63,583 nt of DNA. It comes from JBFWVD01 sp050246915 (GTDB lineage: Bacteria > Actinomycetota > Acidimicrobiia > Acidimicrobiales > Ilumatobacteraceae). Position numbers and translations under genes: made by a program. Shown in pieces: positions 9,265 through 18,400 of this stretch. Where the stretch lies: positions 1-63,583 of the forward strand of contig JBFWVD010000027.1 of the NCBI GenBank assembly GCA_050246915.1. Reading direction: 5' to 3'. How positions within the stretch are numbered: position 1 is the first letter of the stretch; every line of letters starts with the position of its first letter. The notes under the pieces are model-generated. The model saw nothing but the letters and a program-made list of their open reading frames with translations, was not told the origin of the DNA and ran no database searches.

Positions 9265-9808
9265 CGGCCCAAACGTCGGGGGCTGCGCCGATCGACGTCG
9301 CGAAGTCGGCCCACGTGGTCAGCGGCGTATCGGGCGACGTCTCGGAGCGGCGCCACGCCGACACCTTGCTCAGGTAGTCCCAGTATCCAGTCGCCTTCAC
9401 CTCGGTGTAGACGAACAGGCCCTCCCTCGAGAGCTGACCGAGAGCGTGGCTGAGGAACGACGACGCTGTGTACTTGGTCGGGCGGACGTTGACGTGGCCG
9501 TACTGGTCGACCAACGCCCGGTAGCTGGCCGGCGCCTCCTGTGCGAAGCGATACTCGACGATGCCGTACTCGACGAACTCGTCGGTGTGCACGCACCGCA
9601 GCAGATCGTCGTAGACACCGAGCTCCTCGCCGACCCCGGTTCGTCCGACGGTAATGGGCACGCCAGTGTTCACCGGCCAGGAGTAGGGGTGACTGGGCTG
9701 GTCGTTCGAGCACGAGAACTCCCACAGGTCCGGCCCGGTCGACACCACATCGACGCCATCGTCAGTGGCACAAAGCGGGCAAACCTGGCGTGGTGGTGTC
9801 TTGGGCAT
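9251..9808 (-). CDS. Zinc-ribbon hypothetical protein
   Basis: This 185-residue protein opens with MPKTPPRQVCPLCATDDG and a second cysteine further on (WEFSCSND), suggesting a small metal-binding head. No known enzyme domain follows, though the C-terminal half, with repeated aromatic residues, could be a compact fold. The chosen ATG 9808 has a strong AAGGAGG ribosome binding site seven bases upstream. The 3' end overlaps the convergent metallo-beta-lactamase gene by 14 bases. It is divergent from the 9898 gene, with motif B in the 89-base gap between them. Function unknown. Confidence 0.65.
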   Translation of the reverse strand: MPKTPPRQVCPLCATDDGVDVVSTGPDLWEFSCSNDQPSHPYSWPVNTGVPITVGRTGVGEELGVYDDLLRCVHTDEFVEYGIVEYRFAQEAPASYRALVDQYGHVNVRPTKYTASSFLSHALGQLSREGLFVYTEVKATGYWDYLSKVSAWRRSETSPDTPLTTWADFATSIGAAPDVWAATST

Positions 9809-9838
9809 TGGTCCTCCTTCGTGGGCCGGCGGCCCCGG

Positions 9839-9867
9839 CAACTCTGCCATACCCCCTGTTCATAATG
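9839..9867 (+). promoter_or_regulatory. Shared 29-bp motif, copy B
   Basis: The core is CTCTGCCATACCCC followed by CTGTTCATAATG; CATAAT could serve as a -10 box. It ends 30 bases before the 9898 gene and matches copy A at 22 of 29 positions. It also lies upstream of the divergent zinc-ribbon gene. Confidence 0.6.
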
Positions 9868-9897
9868 GTCTTGTAGGAACCGACCAGGAGGCTGCCG

Positions 9898-10443
9898 ATG
9901 GACGAGCGGCGCGGTGTGAGAGACGACGACGAGGCCTGCCCGGTGTGTGACCAGCTTCGGCCCGAAGGGCCCGATGCCGTCGACTTCTCGGTTGCCCCAG
10001 CCGCCGGCGGCGGATGGCACGAGTGGGCCGCGGCCCTGGAGCGGCTCCTCCGCAGCATCGGACACAACCCCACGCAGTGCCTCCTCATCACGCAGGACTC
10101 GGTCACCGACCGGTACGTCCAGATGCTCATCGGACACGGCCAGGCCCACGCGGAGGCGTCGAGCAACGTGTACCTGCAGGGTGTCTCGCGGCTCACGGCC
10201 GATCATGAAGATCTGCTTGCCCGGCTCGGGTGGATGGCCCCAGCCCGGGCGTACGACGATCGAAGCGGGATGCCCGCCAACTGGGTTCTGCCGCTCGTCG
10301 AGGGTAACTGGGCCGACATGGTCGAGGTGGTGCTCGCCACCGTCGCCGGCGTGTTCGGTTTCGACCAGAATCAGCCTGTGGAGATCCGCACGTTCATGGC
10401 CGATCATCCCTGCAAGGAGTGCTTCCCGGAGGTAACAGCTTGA
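9898..10443 (+). CDS. Hypothetical protein, possibly TY-Chap-like
   Basis: This 181-residue acidic protein has a short N-terminal CPVC and a C-terminal CKEC that might pair as metal ligands. Its C-terminal third (NWVLPLVEGNWADMVEVV onward) faintly resembles the TY-Chap/secretion-chaperone-like fold common in actinobacteria; this is a weak impression. The ATG has a GGAGG-type ribosome binding site and stands 30 bases after regulatory motif B. Its stop overlaps the TTG start of the phosphatase gene by four bases (TTGA), so the two are translationally coupled. A partner or regulator of the phosphatase is possible. Confidence 0.6.
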   Translation: MDERRGVRDDDEACPVCDQLRPEGPDAVDFSVAPAAGGGWHEWAAALERLLRSIGHNPTQCLLITQDSVTDRYVQMLIGHGQAHAEASSNVYLQGVSRLTADHEDLLARLGWMAPARAYDDRSGMPANWVLPLVEGNWADMVEVVLATVAGVFGFDQNQPVEIRTFMADHPCKECFPEVTA

Positions 10444-11384
10444 CCAACTACGACGTCATTGGCGACATCCACGGCGAGTACGACGCCCTCGTTGCGCTGC
10501 TCACCAAGCTCGGCTACCGGGAGCCCGACGGCGCGTGGCGGAAGTCAGGCCACCAGGCGGTCTTCGTCGGCGACCTCATCGACCGCGGCCAGGGCCAACT
10601 CGAAGTCCTTGGTGTCGCCCGCCGGATGGTCGATGCCGGCGCCGCCCAGATCGTGATGGGCAACCACGAGTTCAACGCGATCGCGTGGACTACACCGAAG
10701 CCCGATGGCGGGCACTACCGCAGCCACGACCAGCACCACTTCGATCAGCACGAGGCGTTCCTCGCTGCGGTCGGCGCGGGCTCGGCGCTCCACGACGAGT
10801 GGGTCGAGTGGTTCCGCTCGATCCCGATGTGGCTCAGCCTCGACGGAGCCCTCCGGGTCGTCCACGCGTGCTGGGACGAAACGAAGATGAAGGACCTTGC
10901 CGGGCCGTCACTTCGCGACGAACACGTCAGCGCATCGAAGGGCGAGGCGTTCTATGAAGCGATCGAACGTGTCCTCAAGGGCCCCGAGATCTACATGGAG
11001 GGCGCGGCCTACTACGACAAGGAAGGCACGGGCGAAGAACGTAAGAAGCGGTATCACGCTCGCTACCAGTGGTGGTCGCCCGATGCTCGCACGCTCGGGA
11101 CTGGGGCCGAGATCCCCGACGACGTCGAGTGGGTCGACGGGATCGATCTCAGCGACCACGCCGACAAGCCGCTGCCCGAGGATCTCCCAGGCGCTCCCGT
11201 CGGAACGCCGGTGCTCTATGGCCACTACTGGCGGCCCGGCCACAAGGAGACGCCGTCGATTGACCAAGGTGGAATGTCGGCGTGTCTCGATTGGAGTGCC
11301 GCCAAGGGCGGCCCGCTGGTCGCCTACTGCTGGGAGGGCGAGTCGAGGCTCACCACCCAGCATCTGGTGTCGGTGCGGCCGTGA
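10440..11384 (+). CDS. PPP-family metallophosphoesterase
   Basis: This 314-residue protein carries the signature of calcineurin-like phosphatases: GDIHG (D9, H11), GDLIDRG (D45) and GNHE (N75-H76), with later histidines in VVHACWDE near 139 and YGHYWRPG near 265. Such proteins bind two metal ions and hydrolyse phosphomonoesters, often Ser/Thr protein phosphatases or end-processing phosphatases (PrpA/PNKP-like). The TTG start at 10440 is chosen for its GGAGG box and four-base overlap with the upstream gene. It is followed by a hairpin at 11505-11529 that may end the operon. Substrate unknown. Confidence 0.85.
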   Translation: MTNYDVIGDIHGEYDALVALLTKLGYREPDGAWRKSGHQAVFVGDLIDRGQGQLEVLGVARRMVDAGAAQIVMGNHEFNAIAWTTPKPDGGHYRSHDQHHFDQHEAFLAAVGAGSALHDEWVEWFRSIPMWLSLDGALRVVHACWDETKMKDLAGPSLRDEHVSASKGEAFYEAIERVLKGPEIYMEGAAYYDKEGTGEERKKRYHARYQWWSPDARTLGTGAEIPDDVEWVDGIDLSDHADKPLPEDLPGAPVGTPVLYGHYWRPGHKETPSIDQGGMSACLDWSAAKGGPLVAYCWEGESRLTTQHLVSVRP

Positions 11385-11584
11385 ACACTCGCCGTGGCGG
11401 AGCCAGCACCACCTCAGGGTCACTGCTGGGATTCGTGCCCACTGCCGGAGGTGGAGCCGCTCGACGATGAATGGATGTTGCGCGATGCCGTCGACCAAGA
11501 CGTGACGGCCCGCTCAACAGGCGGGCCGTGGACGGCTCGACGAGTCTTCTCTCGCAGCCCGCAACCGTTCTAAGGTCATCGGCG
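11385..11584. other. Intergenic stretch with a possible tiny ORF
   Basis: In frame with the phosphatase but after its TGA, codons from GTG 11394 read MAEPAPPQGHCWDSCPLPEV and continue to about 11572. This could be a small protein or a former C-terminal extension. It has no ribosome binding site and runs through the hairpin at 11505-11529, so I do not call it as a gene. A second tiny frame (GTG 11381 to 11470) overlaps the phosphatase stop. Confidence 0.3.
11505..11529 (+). terminator. Perfect 9-bp hairpin, likely terminator
   Basis: ACGGCCCGC and GCGGGCCGT form a perfect 9-bp GC-rich stem with a 7-base loop. There is no U-run, which is common for actinobacterial terminators. It lies between the phosphatase gene and the next plus-strand gene. 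Confidence 0.6.
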
Positions 11585-12085
11585 ATGACACGAGATCACC
11601 TCCCTGCATTCGTTCCTTCTCCACAAATTGCCATCTCGGGCCGAATGATGAGCTCCTTCGGACACACCAGTGCCGTTCCGGTTGTTCTCAGCGCGTACTA
11701 CTTGCCCGGGCGTGGAGGCTTGGGATCAGCGGTGTACGCAATCGCAGCTGTTGGCCCGAGTGACGGCACGTGGCCCTTCTTCCCGATCGGCGGCTACTTG
11801 GTCGGCTCGGAATCACTGCAAATTCTTCAAGCGGTTGACGAGACCAGTTACAGCATGGAGGAAGCCGGCACGGTCGACCTCGACCCATTCGGTGACTTCC
11901 GTTTTGACGTCTGCGACGCCGAGACGCTTCTGAGCGAGTCGATTCCGCTTGTGGCCGAAGCCCTGCAACTGACTCCTTGGAACGACGAGCTCGCCGAGCC
12001 GTGGGTGGAGGCTTGCGATGGGTGGGACCACTTCGACGAGTTCATGGCCATCGGCGTTCACGACTTCGACCAGTCGCAGCGCTAG
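11585..12085 (+). CDS. Hypothetical protein
   Basis: This 166-residue protein is not recognised. It starts at ATG 11585 (MTRDHLPAFVPSPQIAISG) and has an acidic C-terminal half rich in aromatic residues. It contains no membrane span or metal motif. A longer in-frame start would cross the hairpin upstream and is rejected. It ends 29 bases before the 3' end of the convergent ADP-ribosylglycohydrolase fusion gene. It may be a cytosolic accessory protein; nothing in the sequence points to an activity. Confidence 0.5.
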   Translation: MTRDHLPAFVPSPQIAISGRMMSSFGHTSAVPVVLSAYYLPGRGGLGSAVYAIAAVGPSDGTWPFFPIGGYLVGSESLQILQAVDETSYSMEEAGTVDLDPFGDFRFDVCDAETLLSESIPLVAEALQLTPWNDELAEPWVEACDGWDHFDEFMAIGVHDFDQSQR

Positions 12086-12114
12086 GCCGGACGGAGCCGC
12101 GGGCCATCGCCGCC

Positions 12115-13539
12115 TCAGTGCCGCCGAATCACGTCGATCTGGGCTGCGGTCTGCGGTGCCGGCATGTGAGCCTTGTGCGTCACCGAGCGCCATGTGTCGA
12201 TCTGCGCGAGCGCTGCGTCGGCGCTGATGCCCGAGTCGACCAGGAGACAGCCGACGACGGTGCCGGTGCGGCCGACGCCGCCCCAGCAGTGGACGTACAC
12301 GCCGCCGCGATCTGTCGCGTCGCGGAGCGTTCGGGTGATCTCGGTGTAGCCCTCGTTGCTGATTACTCCCATGTCGGGGATCGGGTGCGTCACATGTTGG
12401 AGTTGCATCCCGCGGCGTTCGGCGATGCTCGTCAGGTGATTGGCGTACGGCTCCATGCCGTCGGCAGCCGTCGTGAGGTCGACGAACGTGCGCACGCCGT
12501 GATCGATGAGCAGGTTGAGCTTTTGTAGCGCACGCTCCTCGTCGAGATGGCCGGGGTACTCGCCTGCGAGGATCGCGCCCGGCTCGACCCAGTAGGCGTG
12601 AACTGCATCCTCGAACTGCCACAGTGGGGGAGGTGCGTCCCAGCTCGCGGCGTCGAACAACCGGCCGGCGATCGCTTCGATTCGGGTGCGCCCGACGATG
12701 CGATCGCGCCACTCCGCTGGAATCGCCGACAGCCCCCATCGGGCACCGGCGAGCTGGCCGGCGATTGCGCCGGTGGTGTCGGCGACGTCGCCGTGGTTGA
12801 CGGCGCGCAAGATCGCATCACGGATGTCGGCGGCGCCGCCGACGGCCCACATCGCAGCTTCGAGGGCCTCGACTGCGTACCCGGTCCCTCGGATCTCGGG
12901 AGGTTGGCGGTCGCGCGCCGACCCGAGCAGCACGTGTTTCAGTTCCGGATGTCGTGGAGCGCCGAACGCGAAGCCCTGATCGAACGCTTCTTCCACGGGG
13001 CTCCCGTAGATGAACGCAGCAATCATCGCCCCCAGCGCACGACACGCGTCGACGGCGCGGCTCGAAGCGTGCGTCGTCAGGCTCGACTCGCCCGACCGCT
13101 CGGCAGCCTCGAACAGCTCCGGGAACCACCTGATCGCCACCGGTGCGAGGCGCATCAGAGAGCCGTTCGACGCGTTGTTCTCGTTCGGCTGTGCGTCGGC
13201 GACCTCTCCGGTGGTCTCGAAGCAGTACAGGGCGCGGCTCGTGGTGCTGCCGATGTCGAAGCACCGACCGGTCGACGACCAGTACCCCTCGCGCCACCAC
13301 GCCACGTAGTGTCGCAACTGGTCAGCCGGGTCGAGACGGCCGGTGTCGAGGATCGACTCGGCCAGGCACATCGCCATCGACGTGTCGTCCGTCCATGCAC
13401 CGGCCGGCAGGTTGAATGGCCCGCCTCCGACCATGTCGGTGATCGGTTCGAACGTGCCGGGGGAGCGGAACTCCAACGTGGTGCCCACGGCGTCCCCGAC
13501 GGCCAACCCGACGAGTGCCCCGATCGCACGGTCTCGCAT
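12115..13539 (-). CDS. ADP-ribosylglycohydrolase / tyrosine phosphatase fusion
   Basis: This 474-residue protein joins two enzymes. The N-terminal 300 residues are a DraG/ARH-type ADP-ribosylglycohydrolase with GLAVGDAVG, the metal-binding GAWTDDTSMAM and the second metal site NHGDVADTTGAIAG. The C-terminal 160 residues are a dual-specificity phosphatase domain with the complete CX5R loop in VHCWGGVGRTG near residue 416. It would remove ADP-ribose from protein or nucleic acid and hydrolyse a phosphoester, possibly of the released group; that coupling is inference. ATG 13539 is used; GTG 13548 would overlap the upstream VWA gene by no bases but leave only four between. It follows the VWA gene by 13 bases and is divergent from an NrtR regulator. 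Confidence 0.85.
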   Translation of the reverse strand: MRDRAIGALVGLAVGDAVGTTLEFRSPGTFEPITDMVGGGPFNLPAGAWTDDTSMAMCLAESILDTGRLDPADQLRHYVAWWREGYWSSTGRCFDIGSTTSRALYCFETTGEVADAQPNENNASNGSLMRLAPVAIRWFPELFEAAERSGESSLTTHASSRAVDACRALGAMIAAFIYGSPVEEAFDQGFAFGAPRHPELKHVLLGSARDRQPPEIRGTGYAVEALEAAMWAVGGAADIRDAILRAVNHGDVADTTGAIAGQLAGARWGLSAIPAEWRDRIVGRTRIEAIAGRLFDAASWDAPPPLWQFEDAVHAYWVEPGAILAGEYPGHLDEERALQKLNLLIDHGVRTFVDLTTAADGMEPYANHLTSIAERRGMQLQHVTHPIPDMGVISNEGYTEITRTLRDATDRGGVYVHCWGGVGRTGTVVGCLLVDSGISADAALAQIDTWRSVTHKAHMPAPQTAAQIDVIRRH

Positions 13540-13552
13540 ATCAGTCACCGGC

Positions 13553-14281
13553 TCAGTCTTCCGGCTTGCCTGCCTCGTCCCAGAAGCGGGACTCGTCGGC
13601 GACACGGCGCATGCGGGGCTTGGACCGGTAGGCCGAGACGTTGGCGCTCAAGCGGTCGTACGCCATGGCGACGCCAGCGGAGGTGGCCTCGAAGTTGGAG
13701 GTGCTGCCGCCGGCCATCGCCAGATCGCGGGTGGTGGCGTAGCTGTCCTGGTTGGCGCCGAGGAACACGAACGTCCACCCGGCCGCCCGGAGGTCAGCGA
13801 TGCGGGCGTTGATCTGCTGTGCAGTCCAGTGGCGGCTGGCGTTCTCCATGCCGTCGGTGAAGATCACCACCAGCTGATCGGCCGGGTGATTGCCGCGCGC
13901 CACGTGCCGCTCGGCACGGTCGAGCAGCAAACCGATCGCGTCGAACAGCGGGGTGCTGCCGCGTGGGTGGAATCGGCCTGCGACCGAGCCGACCTTGTCG
14001 ATCGGCTTGGCGGTGAAGACCCGCTCGTGCGGATCGTGGTCGTCGAACTGGACGAACGTGACGGTGGCGGTACCGGGCTGCTGACGCTGCTCCGCGAAGA
14101 AGGCGTCGAAGCCACCCACCACGTCGGTGGCGATCGACTGCATCGACCCCGACCGGTCGAGCAGGAACCACATGTCGACGTGGCTGAATTCCTGTTGAGG
14201 CACGTCAATGCCCGGTTGCGACAACAGGTGCTCGAGCTGCTCGATCCGAGCGAGCAGCTCCTCGTTGGTGTGTTGGGCCAT
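13553..14281 (-). CDS. VWA-domain protein
   Basis: This 242-residue protein is almost entirely a von Willebrand factor A domain. The MIDAS metal site is intact: LLDRSGSM (D42, S44, S46), a threonine-containing GSTPLFDA loop and FTDGMENAS. No signal peptide or transmembrane segment is seen, so it is cytosolic, as VWA proteins in metal or ATPase-assisted complexes often are. It is the first gene of a two-gene minus operon with the DraG/phosphatase fusion. ATG 14281 is chosen over an upstream in-frame start that would run into the operator region. It probably binds a protein partner through Mg2+; the partner is unknown. Confidence 0.8.
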   Translation of the reverse strand: MAQHTNEELLARIEQLEHLLSQPGIDVPQQEFSHVDMWFLLDRSGSMQSIATDVVGGFDAFFAEQRQQPGTATVTFVQFDDHDPHERVFTAKPIDKVGSVAGRFHPRGSTPLFDAIGLLLDRAERHVARGNHPADQLVVIFTDGMENASRHWTAQQINARIADLRAAGWTFVFLGANQDSYATTRDLAMAGGSTSNFEATSAGVAMAYDRLSANVSAYRSKPRMRRVADESRFWDEAGKPED

Positions 14282-14318
14282 TCTCGACACCTTTCCCGGC
14301 GTCCCCGCCGACTCGTGT

Positions 14319-14336
14319 ATTGGTCGTACCGACAAT
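14319..14336. promoter_or_regulatory. Palindromic operator-like site 1 (NrtR region)
   Basis: ATTGGTCGTACCGACAAT is an imperfect inverted repeat in the gap between the VWA operon and the divergent NrtR gene. It shares GAC/GTC half-sites with site 2, 33 bases away. It is a likely NrtR target. Confidence 0.55.
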
Positions 14337-14351
14337 AACTCTAGCGAGTAT

Positions 14352-14366
14352 TTGTCATCCTGACAA
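14352..14366. promoter_or_regulatory. Palindromic operator-like site 2 (NrtR region)
   Basis: TTGTCATCCTGACAA is a perfect inverted repeat of TTGTCA with a 3-base centre, 20 bases before the NrtR start. Its position suits autorepression and control of the divergent VWA/DraG operon. Confidence 0.6.
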
Positions 14367-14385
14367 CTAGTTATACGCTGGGGGT

Positions 14386-15279
14386 GTGACAGAGAAGCGG
14401 GAGCACAGGTCGAAACGGGGGCAAAACGCGCCGAAGGGCTACGACGTGGCCGAGTACCCGGCGTTCGCTGTCACGGTCGACGTCGTAATCCTCACAATGG
14501 TCGACGGACGCCTTCACGTGCTGCTAGTGAAGCGTCGCGACGATCCCTACCAGGGCCAATGGGCGCTCCCAGGCGGTTTCAAGCGTCCTGACGAGACCCT
14601 TGACGAGGCTGCGATCCGCGAGCTCCGCGAGGAGACCGGTGTGGCGGCGCCGGCGCACCTCGCCCAGTTCGGCGCTTACGGCGACCCAGGGCGCGACCCG
14701 CGCACGAACGTCGTCACCGTCGGCTACCTGGCGGTCACGCCCGACGTCGGCGCGATCCTCGCTGGGTCGGACGCCGACGAAGCGAAACTGTGGCCCGTAA
14801 CCGAAGCTGTCGCCGAACTCAACCTGGCATTCGATCACAAGCGGATCGTCGCGGACGCGATCAAACGCGCGGCCGACCAGCTCGAGCAGACCGATCTCGC
14901 AACGGCGTTCGTGGGCGACACGTTCACCCTCTCCGAGCTCCAAGGTGTCTATGAGGAGTTGTGGGACACCGAGATCGACGCTGCGAACTTCCGTCGCAGC
15001 CTTGGCGCGCCGTCGGCGAGAAGGCGGCAGCAGTCTCCGCCGGCTCCAGCATCCATGTCGGCGCCATCGCCCGAGATCGTCGCGCTTCGGAGCTCGACTC
15101 GGGCCTCGGCGGGCGAGGTCGCGTCCGACGAGACCTACGTCACTCCAACCGGCGAACACTCCAAGCCGAGCGACAAGGGCGGCCGCCCACCCGAACTCTT
15201 CAAGAAGGGCGGCGCATGGAAAGACGAGCCGCCCCTTCGTCGGCCCCGGAGCTCCAAACGCCGTTCGAAGAGCGACTGA
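14386..15279 (+). CDS. nrtR: NrtR-type Nudix transcriptional regulator
   Basis: This 297-residue protein has an N-terminal Nudix domain and a C-terminal winged-helix region, the architecture of NrtR, which senses NAD-derived ADP-ribose. The Nudix box is complete (G64, E70, then RELREETGV at 78-86), so it may also hydrolyse ADP-ribose-like compounds. The winged helix follows around residues 160-215. The tail is long and basic-rich, with GRPPELFKKGGAW near the end, unlike the shorter family norm. The GTG start has a GGGGG box. Two palindromes lie in the gap to the divergent VWA and DraG/phosphatase genes, so it probably controls both. The pairing of an ADP-ribose sensor with an ADP-ribosylglycohydrolase supports the assignment. 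Confidence 0.8.
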   Translation: MTEKREHRSKRGQNAPKGYDVAEYPAFAVTVDVVILTMVDGRLHVLLVKRRDDPYQGQWALPGGFKRPDETLDEAAIRELREETGVAAPAHLAQFGAYGDPGRDPRTNVVTVGYLAVTPDVGAILAGSDADEAKLWPVTEAVAELNLAFDHKRIVADAIKRAADQLEQTDLATAFVGDTFTLSELQGVYEELWDTEIDAANFRRSLGAPSARRRQQSPPAPASMSAPSPEIVALRSSTRASAGEVASDETYVTPTGEHSKPSDKGGRPPELFKKGGAWKDEPPLRRPRSSKRRSKSD

Positions 15280-15295
15280 GCTTCTCGGGTTTGCT

Positions 15296-15324
15296 TATCT
15301 CTGCCACACCCCCTCGCGATACTT
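15296..15324 (+). promoter_or_regulatory. Shared 29-bp motif, copy C
   Basis: The core is CTCTGCCACACCCC followed by CTCGCGATACTT. GATACT would act as a -10 box seven bases before ATG 15331, so the small downstream gene may be leaderless. It is the most divergent of the four copies. Confidence 0.5.
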
Positions 15325-15330
15325 GACGAG

Positions 15331-15492
15331 ATGTACCCAGCGATCCAACAACTCGTCGAGCAGGGTCGACGGTGCTGCCTCGATGCCCTCGCCTACAGCA
15401 CGGCCCTCGGTCGAGGCATCCGAGACACCGGCCGGCGCGCCCGCAACGTGATCCTGAACTCCGAGACGGTCCCCTTCGAGCCGGGAAGGTGA
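15331..15492 (+). CDS. Small protein (53 aa) coupled to the nuclease-helicase
   Basis: This short ORF begins MYPAIQQLVEQGRRCCLDAL six bases after motif C and ends five bases before the GTG chosen for the large nuclease-helicase gene. The close spacing and motif position make it a real small gene rather than leader noise. It is predicted to be a soluble helical peptide with two adjacent cysteines. Translation reading to its end would bring ribosomes to the downstream start, so it may act as a coupling leader or as a small partner. Not recognised. Confidence 0.55.
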   Translation: MYPAIQQLVEQGRRCCLDALAYSTALGRGIRDTGRRARNVILNSETVPFEPGR

Positions 15493-15497
15493 GCCTG

Positions 15498-18400
15498 GTG
15501 ATCGAGCGTCTCCTGACCCCGTCGAAGATCACGGCATGGCTCGACTGTGCGCACTACCTGACGCTCGTCGGGCTGAAGGACGCAGGATCGCTCAAGGCGA
15601 CCAATGTTGGCGTCGGGAGCTTTGCTCAGCTGCTGATGGACAAGGGCATGCAGCACGAGCACGCCTACCTCGAGAAGCTGAAGTCGGAGGGCCGCGATGT
15701 GTGCGAAGTCCCCGAATGGAACAAGCTGAATGAGACCTTCGCGCAGTGGACCGACCGTGTCTCGCACCTACTCGCCGATGGGCATGACGTCGTGTACCAG
15801 CTGCCGTTCGTGCACGACCGCATGCGTGGCGTCGCCGACTTCCTCATCAAGGTGCCGGGCAAGTCGGCGCTCGGCGACTTCCACTACGAGCCGGTCGATG
15901 CCAAGCTCGCCCGCGTTGAGGCAAAGCCGGGCCACGCGCTCCAGCTCTGCTTCTACGCCGACGCGCTGAGCGCAGCGCAGGGTGCCATGCCCGAACAGGT
16001 TCACCTGTATCTCGGCTCCGGCAGGACCGAGTCGATCCGCGTCGCCGACGTCGGTGCGTACTGGCGGCGCATCCGGCACCAGCTCCGCAAGGTGATGGAC
16101 GCCGAGCATGACGCCGACACCGAGCCGGTGAAGTGCAAACACTGCGACTTCTGTGAGTTCGCCGATCATTGTGAGTCGGAATGGCGGGCTGCCGACTCAC
16201 TGCAGTTCGTCGCGGGTATCCGCTTGACCGAGTCAACCGAGCTCAAAGGCGTTGGATGCGAGACGATGCAGAAGCTCGCCGACGCGAAGCCGACCGTCGA
16301 GAAACTGCGATCCGAGCGCGTGGAGGTGCTCCATCGCCAGGCGGCGCTTCAGAAGGTGGCAGTCGAGGGTGAACCGCCGCCGTTCGAGTCGATTCCCCTG
16401 CCTGCCGAGGCTGACGACGCAACCATACGACGCCGGCAACTTCCCGCGCCCGACGACGGCGACGTCTTCCTCGACTACGAGGGCCACCCCTTTTGGACTG
16501 CTGCGCGCGGTCTGTTCTTCATGTTCGGGTTGCTCACCCGAGACATGTCGGGCACGTGGGCGTACGAAGCCTGGTGGGCGCACGATGAGCACGAGGAGAA
16601 AGCGAACACCGCCCGACTCATCGACTGGATCGCCGCCCGACGCGAACAGTTCCCCGGGTGCCACGTGTACCACTACAACCACACGGAACGATCGTCGTTG
16701 GAGCGCTTGGCGGCGGAGTACGGGGCGGAGGAGTCGAAGCTCGCCGATCTCGTCGACGCCGGCGTGTTCGTCGACGTGCTCGACGTCGTCCGCCAACGAG
16801 TACGGGTCGGTGCCGAGAGCTACTCACTGAAGGTGCTCGAGCTGGTCGCCGGGTACCAGCGCAGCCACGACATCGACAAGGGTTCTGGTGCGGTCCTCGA
16901 CTACGACGCCTGGTGCACCGATCGCGTTCAGGAACGCCTCGACCGCATCGCCCGGTACAACGAAGATGACGTGCGCGCCACGATGGCGGTGCGTGACTGG
17001 CTGCTCGCTCACCCTCTCGTCGGTGACGCGTTTCGGCTCGACATCGAACCCGCCGAGGAGGTCCTCGACGTCGATGACCTCGTCGGCGGGCTCATGGCGG
17101 CCGGGGAGTTGCCCGGTGACGAGTGGAAGCAATTGCTGGCGCACCTGTTGGAGTATTGGCGGCGCGAATGGCGTGTGTTCTGGGCCCAACGCGTCGCTCT
17201 GCTGGCAGCCGATGTGCCGGACCAGCTCGACCACCCTGACGTCATCGCTGGCGTCAGCTACAAGGAGTACCGGCCGAAGACCGGTAAGCAGCGGAAGGGA
17301 CGCGCCGTGTTCGCGTTCCCCGAGCAGGAGATCAACCCGAACATCCTTGATCTGTCGAAGAAGAAGATGTCCTACGTCGTCGACGAGCATCCGGTGACGA
17401 TCGAGGTCGAGGACATCGACGCCGACGCAGGCGAGTTCACGGTCATCTGGCCCGACGACCCCGACACGCCGATCCCCGGCGCCGTCGTCCTCAACGACTG
17501 GGTCGCCGCACGGCCGAAGCCTGCGACGCTCGCGGAGTACGCGCAGCGCGTGCTCGACGGCACGGAGACCGTTGGCGACACGGTTCGGCGTGCGCTGTTG
17601 CGCCGCGAGGCCCCGGCGTTCGTCGGCGGCACGCCATCGGCGTTCCCGACCGACGCCATGGAAGTGGCGAAGCTCGCCACTGCGCTTGAAGACAGCTACC
17701 TCGCCGTACAGGGCCCACCCGGGACCGGCAAGACCTACACCGGATCGCACATCGTGGGGGCGTTGCTCGACAAGGGGCTCAAGGTCGGCGTCACCGCGTT
17801 CAGCCACCACGCCATCGACAACCTGGTACGAGCGGTGCTCGACGAATACCCCGAAACCAAGGTGCTGCGGCAGATGACGTACATCCCCAAGCCCTCCGAA
17901 CGGACGCCCGGGATCACCTACGTCACGAAACCAGATACGTGGGCGAAGGGCGAGCACCACCTGTTCGCCGGAACGACGTGGCCGCTGTCCGGCAACACGA
18001 TGGCCGATGCCCTCGACGTCTTGTTGATCGACGAGGCCGGTCAGATGGGCCTCGCAGATGCGATCGCAGCGCTCAACTCGGCTGCTGCCGTCGTCCTCCT
18101 CGGTGATCCGCTCCAGCTCGCACAGGTTTCGCAGGCGGTTCACCCGACAGGCGCCGGCAATAGCACCCTTGAACACGTGCTCGGCGACGACACGACGATT
18201 CCCGAGGAAAGAGGCGTGTTCCTCGACATCACCCGCCGGATGCACCCCAACGTCTGTGACTTCATCTCCGAGCTGATCTACGAAGAGCGACTCACGTCCC
18301 ACGAGAACTGCGCGGGACAGCTCGTTGATGGCCAAGCCGGCCTGCGGTGGGAGCGCGCCGAGCACGATGGATGCGACACATCCTCCGAAGTCGAGGCCGA

